Shown: positions 18,839 through 28,110, counted from the stretch's first letter. The stretch is DNA of 38,367 nt from an uncultured Synechococcaceae cyanobacterium (GCA_903934375.1 CAIZNP010000192.1:1-38367); one strand, 5' to 3'. The notes: a model not told the origin generated them from the letters alone. Program-made: numbers and translations.

Positions 18839-21555
18839 CAGCTGTCTGCGGCCTTGATCACCCGCACTGCACTGGCCCGCAAGCGGCCGGTCTTGGTGGT
18901 GGCGGGAGCTTTGCGGGCGGCAGCGGGCTTGGCGGCGGGTTTCTTGGCAGCAGCAGCCTTGGTGCCGGCAGGCTTGCGGCCCTTGGTCTTGCCGCTTGTC
19001 GCTTTGGCCGCCAGCAGCTCCACCGCCTGCTCAAGGGTGATCGTCTCGGCGGTGGTGCCCTCCGGCAGGGAGGCATTCACCTTGCCCTGCTTCACATAGA
19101 GCCCGTAGGGACCATCGAACAGCTGGATCGCCTCATCGCCCCCCTCAGGGGTGCCGAGATCCTTGAGGGCCGTGCGGCCACCGCGCCCCTTCTTGGGCTG
19201 GGCCAACAACTCCAGAGCACGGCTCAGGCCGACCATCAGCACATCGTCCTCGGCCTTGAGGGAGCGATAGTCCTTCTCGCCCTTGCCCTTGTGGTGCACC
19301 ACGTAGGGGCCGAAGCGTCCGAGGCCGGCCTCCACCTTGCCCCCGTCCGGATGCTCACCGAGCTGGCGCGGCAGGCGCAGCAGGCCGAGGGCATCCTCCA
19401 GGCTGAACTCCTCAGGCTTGACCCCCTTGGGCAGAGACGCCCGCTTGGGCTTGGGATTCTCGTCGCTCACCTGACCCCGCTGCACGTAGGGCCCGTACTG
19501 ACCGAACAGCAGATAGACCAGATCGCCGGTCTCCGGATCTTCGCCGAGTGACTCGGGTCCATCGGCTTTCTGCCTGAGGATCAGCTCGGCCCGCTCCGCA
19601 TCCAGGTCTGAAGGGGTGATCTCCTGCGGGAGGGTGGCCTTGAGCAACTCCTCAGTGCCGTCGTCGGCCACACGCTTGGTTTCGAGGTAGGCCCCGAAGC
19701 GGCCTATGCGCACCACGCAGGGCAGCCCCTCCAACTCCACGGTGCGCGAGGCGCCGGGGTCGATGTCCCCTTCACGCTGGGCCACCTGGTTCTCGAGGCC
19801 CTTCTCCCCCTTGAAGAAGCTCTCGAGATAAGGCAGCCATTGCACCTGACCGTGGGAGATCTCGTCGAGGGTGTTCTCCATCCGGGCGGTGAAGCTCGTA
19901 TCCACGAGGTCGGGGAAGTGCTCCTCCAGCAGGGCCGTCACCGCGAAGGCGGTGAAGCTGGGAGTGAGGGCGTTGTTCTGGAGGGTCGCGTACCCGCGGT
20001 CCACGATCGTGCCGATGATCGAGGCGTAGGTGGACGGGCGTCCGATGCCCTCCTTCTCCAGCATCTTCACCAGCGCCGCTTCGCTGTAGCGGGCGGGGGG
20101 CTGGGTCTGGTGGCCCAGGGCCTCCACTCCCTTGCAGGCAGGCTTATCGCCCTGCCTGAGGGTGGGCAGCAGCACCTCCTGACCCTCAAGGGCGGCGTCG
20201 GGGTCGTCGGAACCCTCCACGTAGGCGCGGAAGAAGCCCGCGAAATCGATGCGCTTGCCGCTGGAACGGAAGGCGGCGGTGCCGAGGCTGCCGCCGTCGA
20301 CCTCGAGATCCACGCTGAGCATGGTGAGGCGGGCATCGGCCATCTGCGAGGCCACCGTGCGCTTCCAGATCAGCTCATAGAGGGCAAGATCACGCCCATC
20401 GAGGCCGGTAGCGCCTGGATCGCGAAAGCTTTCGCCGGCGGGGCGGATCGCCTCGTGGGCCTCCTGGGCGTTGCGGGCCTTGGTGGAGAACTGGCGGGGC
20501 GCCGGGCTGAGGTAGTCCTTTCCGTACTTGGCGCTAACGCAGCTGCGGGCGGCGTTGATCGCCTGGTCGCTGAGATGCACCGAATCGGTGCGCATATAGG
20601 TGATGAAGCCGCGCTCGTAGAGGCCCTGGGCCGTGCGCATCGTTTCGCGGGCCGAGAGCCGCAGCTTGCGGTTGGCCTCCTGCTGCAGGGTGCTGGTGGT
20701 GAAGGGAGCCACCGGTTTGCGGATGGTGGGCTTCTCCTCCACCGCCGCCACCCGCCAGGAGCCCGCCAACACCGCCTCGCGCAACTGGCGGGCCTCGGCC
20801 TCGCTGAGCAGCCGCACCTTGCTACCGACCTTGAGGCCGCCGGTGGCCTCATCGAAATCGGAGCCGCCGGCGATGCGATCGCCCTTGAGGTGGCTGAGCT
20901 TGGCCTCGAACGGGCCACCCTGATCGAGCTGGGCCTTGAGGTCCCAGTAACTGCCGCTGCGGAAGGCGCGCCGCGCCCGCTCGCGCTGCACGATGAGCCG
21001 TACAGCCACGGACTGCACGCGGCCAGCCGAGAGGCCCCAGGCCACCTTCTTCCACAGCAGCGGCGAGAGGGTGTAACCCACCAGGCGATCCAGGATCCGC
21101 CGGGTCTCCTGGGCATGCACGAGCTCCATGTCGAGCTCACGGGTCTGCTCGAGGGCGCGGCCGATCGCCTCCTTGGTGATCTCGTGGAACACCATCCGCT
21201 TCACCGGCACCTTGGGGTTCAGCAGCTGCAGCAGGTGCCAGCTGATCGATTCCCCTTCCCGGTCTTCGTCCGTGGCCAGCAGCAACTGGTCGGCGCCCTT
21301 CAGGGCGTCCTTGAGCTCCTTCACCACCTTTTTCTTGTCCTTCGGCACCACGTAGAGGGGCTCGAAGTCGTTGGCGGTGTTCACGCCGAGGTTGGCCCAC
21401 TTCTCGCCCTTGTGGGCCGCCGGGATCTCACTGGCGTTGTTGGGCAGGTCGCGCACGTGCCCCATCGAGGCTTCCACCTTGAAGTCCTTGGGAAGGAACC
21501 CGCGGATGGTGCGGGCCTTGGTGGGGCTCTCAACGATGACGAGGGTGTGCGCCAC
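18838..21555 (-). CDS. topA: DNA topoisomerase I
   Basis: This type IA topoisomerase relaxes negative supercoils through a tyrosine-DNA intermediate. The 905-residue protein starts at GTG 21555 (read [17 protein letters not shown]). The Toprim domain has Glu9 and the metal-site cluster TDEDREGE (Asp96, Asp98, Glu100). The catalytic Tyr is at about 320 in [10 protein letters not shown]. The C-terminal part carries several GxYGxYV-type repeats ([44 protein letters not shown]) instead of classic Cys4 zinc fingers. A Lys/Ala-rich tail follows. A second copy of its 5' end lies at 24308-24484. The gene directly follows the haloperoxidase gene. Confidence 0.97.
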   Translation of the reverse strand: MAHTLVIVESPTKARTIRGFLPKDFKVEASMGHVRDLPNNASEIPAAHKGEKWANLGVNTANDFEPLYVVPKDKKKVVKELKDALKGADQLLLATDEDREGESISWHLLQLLNPKVPVKRMVFHEITKEAIGRALEQTRELDMELVHAQETRRILDRLVGYTLSPLLWKKVAWGLSAGRVQSVAVRLIVQRERARRAFRSGSYWDLKAQLDQGGPFEAKLSHLKGDRIAGGSDFDEATGGLKVGSKVRLLSEAEARQLREAVLAGSWRVAAVEEKPTIRKPVAPFTTSTLQQEANRKLRLSARETMRTAQGLYERGFITYMRTDSVHLSDQAINAARSCVSAKYGKDYLSPAPRQFSTKARNAQEAHEAIRPAGESFRDPGATGLDGRDLALYELIWKRTVASQMADARLTMLSVDLEVDGGSLGTAAFRSSGKRIDFAGFFRAYVEGSDDPDAALEGQEVLLPTLRQGDKPACKGVEALGHQTQPPARYSEAALVKMLEKEGIGRPSTYASIIGTIVDRGYATLQNNALTPSFTAFAVTALLEEHFPDLVDTSFTARMENTLDEISHGQVQWLPYLESFFKGEKGLENQVAQREGDIDPGASRTVELEGLPCVVRIGRFGAYLETKRVADDGTEELLKATLPQEITPSDLDAERAELILRQKADGPESLGEDPETGDLVYLLFGQYGPYVQRGQVSDENPKPKRASLPKGVKPEEFSLEDALGLLRLPRQLGEHPDGGKVEAGLGRFGPYVVHHKGKGEKDYRSLKAEDDVLMVGLSRALELLAQPKKGRGGRTALKDLGTPEGGDEAIQLFDGPYGLYVKQGKVNASLPEGTTAETITLEQAVELLAAKATSGKTKGRKPAGTKAAAAKKPAAKPAAARKAPATTKTGRLRASAVRVIKAADS

Positions 21556-21590
21556 AGGCAGGCGGTGAACCGGTTCCCTCTTTATCGCAC
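21380..21590. repeat. Direct repeat, copy A (start of intact topA)
   Basis: This segment covers the first 58 codons of topA and about 35 bases upstream. It aligns without gaps, offset 2929, to 24309-24519, with about 13 mismatches by eye. Beyond 21590, weaker gapped similarity (AACGGCG and CTCAGGCC) continues to about 21618, into the last codon and stop of the haloperoxidase gene. The two copies bracket the haloperoxidase insertion. Confidence 0.9.
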
Positions 21591-21611
21591 CGGCGGGCAC
21601 AACGGCGAGGC

Positions 21612-24005
21612 TCAGGCCCAGGTGCCCAGGTTGACCTGAGCGCTCGACCACACGCCATCGAGCCGGGCGAGCAACGTTCGACCCAGGATGAGATCGGTGA
21701 AACCAGGGTCTTGATCCGAAACCACGAAGACCACGTCACGGAGCGACTGGCCGTTCTTGAACACGCCGCGATTCAGCTCGATGGACTCTCCGACCTGCAG
21801 ATCGCGGATCCAGACGTCCCCCTTGCCAGAGAGCCGGAAGCTGTCGAGCCCATCGCCGCCGAACAGGTTCAGACGGCCCTCACTCCCCGGGTCGATCAGC
21901 AGGTCGTCACCACCGAAGCCATAGGACTCCCGCAGGCCGTCCGAAGACTCGGCGGGGAGCCCCGTGAGCACATCCGCTGACATGGTGCCGAAGTCCTGAC
22001 GGATCGGGGCTTCGGCTTCGGCCTCACCGCTGAACAGGCTGAAGGCCTTCAGGCTGGCATTGCTGCCGGCACGGGTGCCAAGGATCTGGCCTAGCCAGTT
22101 GCCATCATTGAAATGAATGCCCCCATACAGGCGTGAGAGGCCGGCTTGCTCAGCGGCAGCATTGAGGTAATCCCAGGACAGCGTGATCGCAGAGCCATCG
22201 CCCAGCAGCCCATCAAAACCGTTGGGATCAAAGCGAGAGGCACTATCCGCCAACGTCACCGACCGTCCGAAAACATTGCTGCCCAGATAATTACGAATGA
22301 AGGTTGAAGCTGCGCTGCTGTAAGCCGAGTGGCCCGAATTCGCATCGGGAAAGTTTGGCGTCAACGAGGCAGGGTTCTGATATGGCTGCCAAGCCTGTCC
22401 AACAAGCGGGGTCTCACGCCAATCGGTTAGCAGTTCGTCCGAATCCGTCGTGGTGCGGCCGTAGTAGTACTCACTAATCGCCGTAATCGGGCGAACGGAG
22501 TCAAATTCATATTTAGTTGCCCAGGTGCCTATGGAAGCATCCATCAGCGACTGGCTGACCCCAAAGCTCAGCTTCATCGCCTGATCAAGCGACAGCTGGC
22601 GGTCCCGGATGAGGTCGTTGGTGAAACCCATCCAAACACCGGGGGGGAAGGCTGAGCCAGGGCCCGCCTCCCAGTATTCCGCGATGGCCTTCTGTGTGGC
22701 CGTGAGATTCATGCTGTACTGCAACACCTGATTGAGTTCAGCCACAAACAAGGGGTTCAGACTGCCGTCACTTGTGTAGGGGGTGAGAACGGAGTCGGGC
22801 ACCAGATCAGCCCCCGAAGCGAAGGGGGTCACTTCCCCCCAGTGCGGTGTCAGCGGGCGCTGGACGTTGCCGTCGGGCAGGGTGAGCGGCTGCCAGGTGG
22901 TGTCGAGTGTGTCCCTGGGGTTGGTGGGGTCGAAGCGGCTTGGAGTGGCCACATAGCCGGTGGTATCGGCATAGTTGTTCTGCTGATTCGAGCCATCCAG
23001 CAGGGCAGAGTTGTTGATGGCCGCAGACACCTGCCCCCCCAGCTTCTGTGCGATGGTGCGCAGGGCTACGGCTTCAGGGGTGCCAGGGCTGAGGGCAGCC
23101 AGCTGCTGATCCAGCAGGGCAACACTGCGGTCCAGAAAAGTCTGCGGCAGCGTGCCGCCAGGGAAGAGCGTGGCGCCCACGGCGTGTATCACGTTATTGG
23201 CGGCCACCGCCATCACCGCATCGCGCAGTGACTGCAATCCGGAGCCTTCATCCAGATCGCCAGCCTGTTCGAGAAGCTCCTCAAGATCATCTCCGGAAGG
23301 TCGGTTGTAAATTGACCCTTTAGCGTCCTCATCAAACATCGCCCAGCTGTCATAGAGAGCGGTGTTCACCAGGGAGTAGAGACGGGAGCTGATGGTGGGC
23401 CCCCTGCGAGCCGCAGTGGCCAGATCCAGGGCAAGCTGATTCCAGGCCAGCAGCTGATCGGGGGAGGAAGCCCGCTCTGAATCAGCATCCTCATCGCCCT
23501 GGTCACGTCCATCCGAATCAGCTGCCTGAGGCCCCTGAGGCGCGAGTTGTGGCGATGGGGCCTCATCGTGATCGTGATCGTGATCGTGATCGTCACGGTC
23601 GTCGTCGTCAGACGATGCAGCTGCAGGACGCACCGCCACCACCGACTGAGGCAGGACCTCTACCGCCGCCGCCAGTGGGCGATCGAGACTGGCGGACAGT
23701 GACACAGCGGAAGCGACCGATATCTGCCGCGACAGTGCAGAACCGGTATCGCCCTCAGGCTTGAACGTGCCCATGACAGGCAAGCCAGCCTGAGGGCTCT
23801 CAGTGGTACCCGGAGATGGGGGCGGCTCTGCCAACAGGGACGGAGCAGGAAACGTGGCCAGAGCTCCGTACTCGTTGACCAGAGACAACGCAATACCCTG
23901 CTCTGACATGGCGTAGAAAGGACCAGGCCCTCCTGGAGGCGCGATCCCTCGAGCAATCACATCGCCGCGAGAGCTGCGCCAAGACCAGATTGCAGCGATC
24001 GACAT
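21612..24005 (-). CDS. Vanadium-dependent haloperoxidase-like protein with RTX-like C-terminus
   Basis: A 797-residue protein with the vanadate-binding signatures of the PAP2/haloperoxidase superfamily. KYEFDSVRP has Lys498 and Arg505. NSGH has Ser557, Gly558 and His559. [11 protein letters not shown] has Arg625 and His631. These residues hold vanadate and support halide oxidation by H2O2; related phosphatases share the site, so activity is inferred. Residues 132-147 are an Asp/His run and 150-190 are acidic. Residues 696-720 resemble degenerate calcium-binding RTX repeats ([18 protein letters not shown]), hinting at type I secretion. No signal peptide follows ATG 24005. Base use is less GC-rich than neighbours, and topA repeats flank the gene, suggesting horizontal transfer. 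Confidence 0.85.
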   Translation of the reverse strand: MSIAAIWSWRSSRGDVIARGIAPPGGPGPFYAMSEQGIALSLVNEYGALATFPAPSLLAEPPPSPGTTESPQAGLPVMGTFKPEGDTGSALSRQISVASAVSLSASLDRPLAAAVEVLPQSVVAVRPAAASSDDDDRDDHDHDHDHDEAPSPQLAPQGPQAADSDGRDQGDEDADSERASSPDQLLAWNQLALDLATAARRGPTISSRLYSLVNTALYDSWAMFDEDAKGSIYNRPSGDDLEELLEQAGDLDEGSGLQSLRDAVMAVAANNVIHAVGATLFPGGTLPQTFLDRSVALLDQQLAALSPGTPEAVALRTIAQKLGGQVSAAINNSALLDGSNQQNNYADTTGYVATPSRFDPTNPRDTLDTTWQPLTLPDGNVQRPLTPHWGEVTPFASGADLVPDSVLTPYTSDGSLNPLFVAELNQVLQYSMNLTATQKAIAEYWEAGPGSAFPPGVWMGFTNDLIRDRQLSLDQAMKLSFGVSQSLMDASIGTWATKYEFDSVRPITAISEYYYGRTTTDSDELLTDWRETPLVGQAWQPYQNPASLTPNFPDANSGHSAYSSAASTFIRNYLGSNVFGRSVTLADSASRFDPNGFDGLLGDGSAITLSWDYLNAAAEQAGLSRLYGGIHFNDGNWLGQILGTRAGSNASLKAFSLFSGEAEAEAPIRQDFGTMSADVLTGLPAESSDGLRESYGFGGDDLLIDPGSEGRLNLFGGDGLDSFRLSGKGDVWIRDLQVGESIELNRGVFKNGQSLRDVVFVVSDQDPGFTDLILGRTLLARLDGVWSSAQVNLGTWA
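23565..23594. repeat. Hexanucleotide tandem repeat (ATCGTG) encoding His-Asp run
   Basis: Four perfect ATCGTG units and a fifth ATCGTC run in phase with the haloperoxidase frame, giving alternating Asp and His on the minus strand. Being a multiple of three, it can expand or shrink without a frameshift. Confidence 0.9.
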
Positions 24006-24307
24006 GTCTCGACTAATGAGCAGTCAGCTGCCAATCAAAGCCGAGCCCCACGAGAGAAGCAAGCACATAGACGCGCTTAGTACAAGTTTGCGCATCATGG
24101 ACATCAGCGAAAACCCAATCACAGGCCAGCAGCGGAGATCACGAAGAAAGATGAGGTTTCGCAATATTTCTTTGCATTACAGGGTCCAGGATGAGCGCCG
24201 GGCGGCCTGGAATGCTACGGACAAAGGTTGAGGACCCTGGCAGAAGCTCTGGCGCAGCGACGGAGGTGTGCAGAGAATCTCGCCTGGCGATTGGCCGCAG
24301 AGGCAGC
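24006..24307. other. 302-base region between haloperoxidase and topA remnant
   Basis: This stretch is poorer in GC than the core genome and has no convincing full gene. On the minus strand at 24024-24104 a 26-codon frame (MSMMRKLVLSASMCLLLSWG...) looks like a hydrophobic leader and stops at TGA. It is in the same frame as the haloperoxidase, seven codons upstream of its ATG. The haloperoxidase promoter should also lie here, but I could not define one. The part nearest the topA remnant (about 24215-24307) resembles neither topA nor anything I recognise. Confidence 0.6.
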
Positions 24308-24484
24308 ATTCACGCCGTGGTTGGCCCACTTCTCGCCCTTGTGGCGCGCCGGGATCTCACTGGCGTTGTTGGGCAGGTCGCGCACGTGCCCCATCGAGGC
24401 TTCCACCTTGAAATCCTTGGGAAGGAACCCGGGGATGGTGCGGGCCTTGGTGGGGCTCTCACCGATGAACAGGGTGTGCGCCAC
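24308..24484 (-). pseudogene. topA: topA 5' remnant (first 59 codons)
   Basis: From GTG 24484 the frame repeats the topA N-terminus ([20 protein letters not shown]...) and loses similarity abruptly after codon 59, inside GVN. In the first 58 codons there are eight base differences from intact topA. Six are nonsynonymous and cause V6F, V8G, R18P, A47R and L56H; two are silent. That is a pattern of relaxed selection. The frame continues about 30 codons into unrelated sequence and stops. Without the Toprim acidic cluster and the catalytic Tyr it cannot act as a topoisomerase. Confidence 0.9.
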
Positions 24485-24519
24485 AGGCAGGCGGTGAACC
24501 GCTTTCTTCTTTATCCCAA
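24309..24519. repeat. Direct repeat, copy B (topA remnant side)
   Basis: Second copy of the sequence at 21380-21590, same orientation, adjoining the ndhB upstream region. Looser similarity extends to about 24537. Synteny suggests this end keeps the original boundary between topA and ndhB. Confidence 0.9.
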
Positions 24520-24618
24520 CGGCGCTCAGGCCTGTGGGCGCTGATGCGCGGGCGGCCACGACCAAACCCCAGCGACAACGCGGCTACAGTCCGATCCAAA
24601 CGGCCACCCTTGCCAGCT

Positions 24619-26169
24619 GTGAACGATCCGGCCTCCGCCGTCAGCGCCATCAGTTCGCTGCAGCTGAACGCGGCCGCCATCGCCCCGGAAGGTGCGGTGC
24701 TGCTGGCGATGCTCGCCTGCCTGCTGGTGGATCTGGCCGGCGAGAAGGCTGCCAGTCGCTGGGTGCCGCTCTTCTCCTATCTCGGTCTGGGTGGGGCGCT
24801 GGTGCTGCTGGCCCTGCAGTGGGACACCGCCCCATTGATGCCATCGTTCCTTGGCGCCTTCCTGGCTGACAACCTGGCGATCGCCTTCCGGGCGGTCGTC
24901 GCCGCATCCACCCTGCTGTCGCTGCTGATCAGCTGGCGCTACGTGGAACAGGCCGGCACCCCTGTCGGCGAGTACGCCGCAATCCTGCTGGCCGCAACCC
25001 TGGGAGCGATGTTGCTCTGCGGCTCAACAGACCTGGTGAGCATCTTCGTGTCGCTCGAGACCCTCTCGGTGGCCAGCTACCTGCTCTCGGGCTACATGAA
25101 GCGCGACGCGCGCAGCTCCGAGGCTGCTCTCAAATATCTGCTGGTGGGTTCAGCAGCCGCGGCCGTGTTCCTCTACGGAGCATCGTTGCTGTACGGCCTC
25201 ACAGGCGGCAGCACCAGCCTCGATGCCGTAGCCCTGGCCCTGCAGACCAGCACCGCCCCGGTGGCAGCCCTTGCCCTGGTGTTCGTTCTGGCCACCGTGG
25301 CCTTCAAGATTGCCGCAGTGCCCTTCCACCAGTGGACGCCCGACGTCTACGAGGGATCGCCCACCCCGGTTGTTGCCTTCCTCTCGGTGGGCTCCAAAGC
25401 TGCGGGCTTCGCCCTAGCGCTGCGCATCCTGGTGGGCTGCTTCGAGCCCTTTGAGGCCCAGTGGAAGCTGCTGTTCACCGTGCTGGCGATCCTCAGCATG
25501 GTGCTGGGCAATGTTGTTGCCCTGGCTCAGACCTCGATGAAGCGGATGCTGGCCTACAGCTCGATCGGCCAGGCCGGCTTCGTGATGATCGGCCTGGTGT
25601 GCGGCACCGAGGACGGCTACGCCGCCATGGTGCTCTACATGGCGGCGTACCTGTTCATGAACCTGGGCGCTTTCGCCTGCATCATTCTGTTCTCGCTGCG
25701 CACCGGCAGCGACAGGATTTCCGACTACGCCGGTCTCTATCAGAAGGATCCCCTGATCACCCTAGGGCTGAGCCTCTGCCTTCTTTCTCTGGGCGGAATC
25801 CCGCCGATGCTGGGCTTCTTCGGCAAGATCTATCTCTTCTTCGCCGGCTGGGCCGATCATCAGTACCTGCTGGTGGTGGTGGGCCTGCTGACCTCGGTGG
25901 TGTCGATCTACTACTACATCTCGGTGATCAAGATGATGGTGGTGAAGGAGCCCCAGGAAGCTTCTGATGTGGTCAAGTCTTACCCCGCACTCACCTGGAA
26001 TGTTGCCGGCCTGCCGCCGCTGCGCGCCGCTCTCGTGTCGTGCGTGGTGGTGACCGCCATCGGCGGCATCCTCTCCAACCCGCTGTTCAACTGGGCCAGT
26101 GGTGCCGTGGCCGGTACACCGATGCTTCAGAAGGCCCTGGCCACATTCACCACAGCGCCGGTGGGCTGA
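24619..26169 (+). CDS. ndhB: NAD(P)H-quinone oxidoreductase subunit 2 (NdhB)
   Basis: A membrane proton-channel subunit of photosynthetic NDH-1, used in respiration, cyclic electron flow and CO2 uptake. The protein has 516 residues and about fourteen hydrophobic helices. It contains the antiporter-like motifs: [20 protein letters not shown] with Glu, [18 protein letters not shown], and [23 protein letters not shown] 24619 is the chosen start ([17 protein letters not shown]). A frame extension upstream is not conserved-looking. TACAGT at 24585-24590 is a weak -10 candidate. The next gene begins directly after its TGA. Confidence 0.96.
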   Translation: MNDPASAVSAISSLQLNAAAIAPEGAVLLAMLACLLVDLAGEKAASRWVPLFSYLGLGGALVLLALQWDTAPLMPSFLGAFLADNLAIAFRAVVAASTLLSLLISWRYVEQAGTPVGEYAAILLAATLGAMLLCGSTDLVSIFVSLETLSVASYLLSGYMKRDARSSEAALKYLLVGSAAAAVFLYGASLLYGLTGGSTSLDAVALALQTSTAPVAALALVFVLATVAFKIAAVPFHQWTPDVYEGSPTPVVAFLSVGSKAAGFALALRILVGCFEPFEAQWKLLFTVLAILSMVLGNVVALAQTSMKRMLAYSSIGQAGFVMIGLVCGTEDGYAAMVLYMAAYLFMNLGAFACIILFSLRTGSDRISDYAGLYQKDPLITLGLSLCLLSLGGIPPMLGFFGKIYLFFAGWADHQYLLVVVGLLTSVVSIYYYISVIKMMVVKEPQEASDVVKSYPALTWNVAGLPPLRAALVSCVVVTAIGGILSNPLFNWASGAVAGTPMLQKALATFTTAPVG

Positions 26170-26925
26170 ATGGCCGCCGCTACGACCCCACCCACTCAGG
26201 CCCCAGCTCCATCAGCAGCAGCCTCCGCTGGGAACCAGGTCGCGGTTCTCGACCATGTCTTCAAGGTCTACGGCAGCGGTGAGGCTGCCGTCAGTGCCCT
26301 CAATGACCTCTGTCTGAGCGTGCGTCAGGGTGAATACCTGGCGGTCATGGGCACCTCCGGTTCAGGCAAGAGCACAGCGATGAACATCCTTGGCTGTCTC
26401 GATCGCCCCAGCGGCGGCAGCTACCGGCTCAACGGAACGGCCGTGGAACACCTCAGCGACGATCAGCTGGCGGATCTGCGCAACCGGGAGCTGGGCTTCG
26501 TGTTTCAGCAGTTTCATCTGCTGGCGGAGCTCACCGCCCTGGAGAACGTCATGCTGCCGATGGTCTACGCCGGGGTTTCTCCCGCCGAGCGCCAGGAGCG
26601 CGCCCGGGCAGCCCTTGAGCGTGTTGGCCTGGCGGACCGCATGCACAACCGGCCGAATCAGCTCTCCGGTGGCCAACAGCAGCGGGTGGCCGTTGCACGG
26701 GCGATCATCAACCAGCCCAAGCTGCTGCTGGCGGATGAGCCCACCGGAGCTCTGGATTCCCGCACCACCAGCGAAGTGCTGGATCTGTTCGATGAACTGC
26801 ACCGCGACCAGGGCATGACGATCCTGCTGGTCACCCACGAACACAACGTGGCCGATCGGGCGGAGCGGATCGTGCACTTCCACGACGGCCGCCTGGTGGA
26901 CAGCGGCGCCGGCTCCCAGCTCTAG
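26170..26925 (+). CDS. ABC transporter ATP-binding protein (LolD/MacB/DevA type)
   Basis: A 251-residue ATPase of the LolD/MacB/DevA group, which usually drives mechanotransmission or lipoprotein/lipid export with FtsX-like permeases. Visible motifs are Walker A GTSGSGKST, FVFQQFHLLAELTALENV with the Q-loop, signature LSGGQQQRVAVARA, Walker B LLLADEPTGALD and VTHEHNVAD. The first 20 residues are Ala/Pro/Thr-rich. It abuts the ndhB stop with no gap, so it is probably cotranscribed. No permease lies beside it. Its stop shares CTAG with the stop of the convergent peptidase gene. Confidence 0.92.
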   Translation: MAAATTPPTQAPAPSAAASAGNQVAVLDHVFKVYGSGEAAVSALNDLCLSVRQGEYLAVMGTSGSGKSTAMNILGCLDRPSGGSYRLNGTAVEHLSDDQLADLRNRELGFVFQQFHLLAELTALENVMLPMVYAGVSPAERQERARAALERVGLADRMHNRPNQLSGGQQQRVAVARAIINQPKLLLADEPTGALDSRTTSEVLDLFDELHRDQGMTILLVTHEHNVADRAERIVHFHDGRLVDSGAGSQL

Positions 26926-28109
26926 CCGCGGGGGCGTTCAGGGCTGGCTGGTCGCTCCAGGCTGGCCAGCAGCTGGCCCATCAGCAGGGCGATCGCATCG
27001 CTGCCCTTGAGCTGGGAGCCAGGATCGAGGTCGCCGGGGTCCATCGCCACCCAGCCGCCATCGGCGGGCTGCCGCAGCTCGAAGTGGAGATGGGGGCCGG
27101 TGCTGAGCCCCGTGCTGCCAACACGGCCCACCACCTCGCCCTGACGCACCCACTCACCGGGCTTCACGTAGAGCTCCGAGAGGTGGCCATACAGGGTGCG
27201 CCGCAGCGGCCGCTGATGCTCCACCTCCACCGCCAGGCCATAGCCGCCGGCAAGACCGCTGCTCACGACCCGGCCGGAGAGGGCCGCCACCACGGGCGTT
27301 CCCTCCGGCGCTGCCAGATCCTCGCCGGCATGCAGGCGCCAGATCCCGAGCAGGGGATGGAGGCGCCAACCGAAACCACTGGTGGGCACCGCCGCGCCGA
27401 TAATCGGCAGCAGCAGGCGCCGGTTGCCGTTGCCCAGCAGGGGCGCAGGCCTGGGCGTGACCCGGAACACGCTGGCCAGGTTGAAGCTGCCGCCATTGCC
27501 GGCGAGCAGAGCGGACACAGGCACCGTGAGCGGCGGCAGGGGCATGCCATCGGCACCGAGACGCCCGCCATCCGCACCGGGGAGCAGAGCAGCCTCGCCA
27601 GCAGCGGCGCCCTGCCCGCCGCGGCGGCCCCAACGGATCGCCAGGCCTCCACGGCACTCCTGACTGGAGAGGGCGCCGCTACGGCAAGCCTTCTGGAACG
27701 CCCCCACATCAAGGGGCGCCAGGCCACCAGCCGCCCCGCCGCGGATCAGGCTGCGCTCCGTGGGGGTGACCACCCCCTGACGCACCAGCTCATCGAGCGA
27801 CTGATCAAAGCGCCGCGGCGGTGGAGCTGCCCCCAGCTGCTGCGGATCGGGCCGCAGGGGTGCCTGGGCGGGGGGCAGCACAGGGCTGCCGGGTCGCGCT
27901 GGAGACAGCTGCGCCTGGGACGCAGGCGCAGGGGCTGCTGCCGGAGTCGGAAGGGCGGGCTGTGGCGTCAGCGGATCCGCAGGCCCCTCCGCCTGGAGCT
28001 GGGCCCAGGCCAGGCCTCCCCCCAGCAGAGGCACTGCGGCCGCCAGGAGGCTGAACAGGGGGAGGAGTGACACGACGAGCCGCCGCGGGCGTTGCAACAA
28101 CAGCCGCAC
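26922..28109 (-). CDS. M23-family (LytM) metallopeptidase, exported
   Basis: A 395-residue predicted cell-wall endopeptidase or amidase activator. GTG 28109 gives a basic start (VRLLLQRPRRL), a hydrophobic signal and an AWA-Q cleavage-like site. A Pro/Ala-rich linker and a middle domain follow. The C-terminal LytM domain has HPLLGIWRLHAGEDLAAP (zinc His and Asp), YGHLSELYVKPGEWV and HLHFELR, so the zinc ligands look complete. It begins one base after the birA stop, suggesting translational coupling. The longer upstream frame overlaps birA and was rejected. Whether it cuts peptidoglycan or regulates other enzymes is unknown. Confidence 0.85.
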   Translation of the reverse strand: MRLLLQRPRRLVVSLLPLFSLLAAAVPLLGGGLAWAQLQAEGPADPLTPQPALPTPAAAPAPASQAQLSPARPGSPVLPPAQAPLRPDPQQLGAAPPPRRFDQSLDELVRQGVVTPTERSLIRGGAAGGLAPLDVGAFQKACRSGALSSQECRGGLAIRWGRRGGQGAAAGEAALLPGADGGRLGADGMPLPPLTVPVSALLAGNGGSFNLASVFRVTPRPAPLLGNGNRRLLLPIIGAAVPTSGFGWRLHPLLGIWRLHAGEDLAAPEGTPVVAALSGRVVSSGLAGGYGLAVEVEHQRPLRRTLYGHLSELYVKPGEWVRQGEVVGRVGSTGLSTGPHLHFELRQPADGGWVAMDPGDLDPGSQLKGSDAIALLMGQLLASLERPASPERPRG

Positions 28110-28110
28110 T

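Noticed and set aside
19840-21639. 599-residue open frame antisense to topA
   Set aside because: It mirrors topA codons, is rich in Gly/Leu/His, and has no recognisable family or start context.
24004-24231. 75-residue plus-strand frame divergent from the haloperoxidase
   Set aside because: Basic low-complexity sequence with no family resemblance, overlapping the likely haloperoxidase promoter.
21590-24308. Insertion sequence or integron cassette carrying the haloperoxidase
   Set aside because: No transposase, integrase, terminal inverted repeats or attC-like site was seen; homologous recombination explains the duplicated topA end better.
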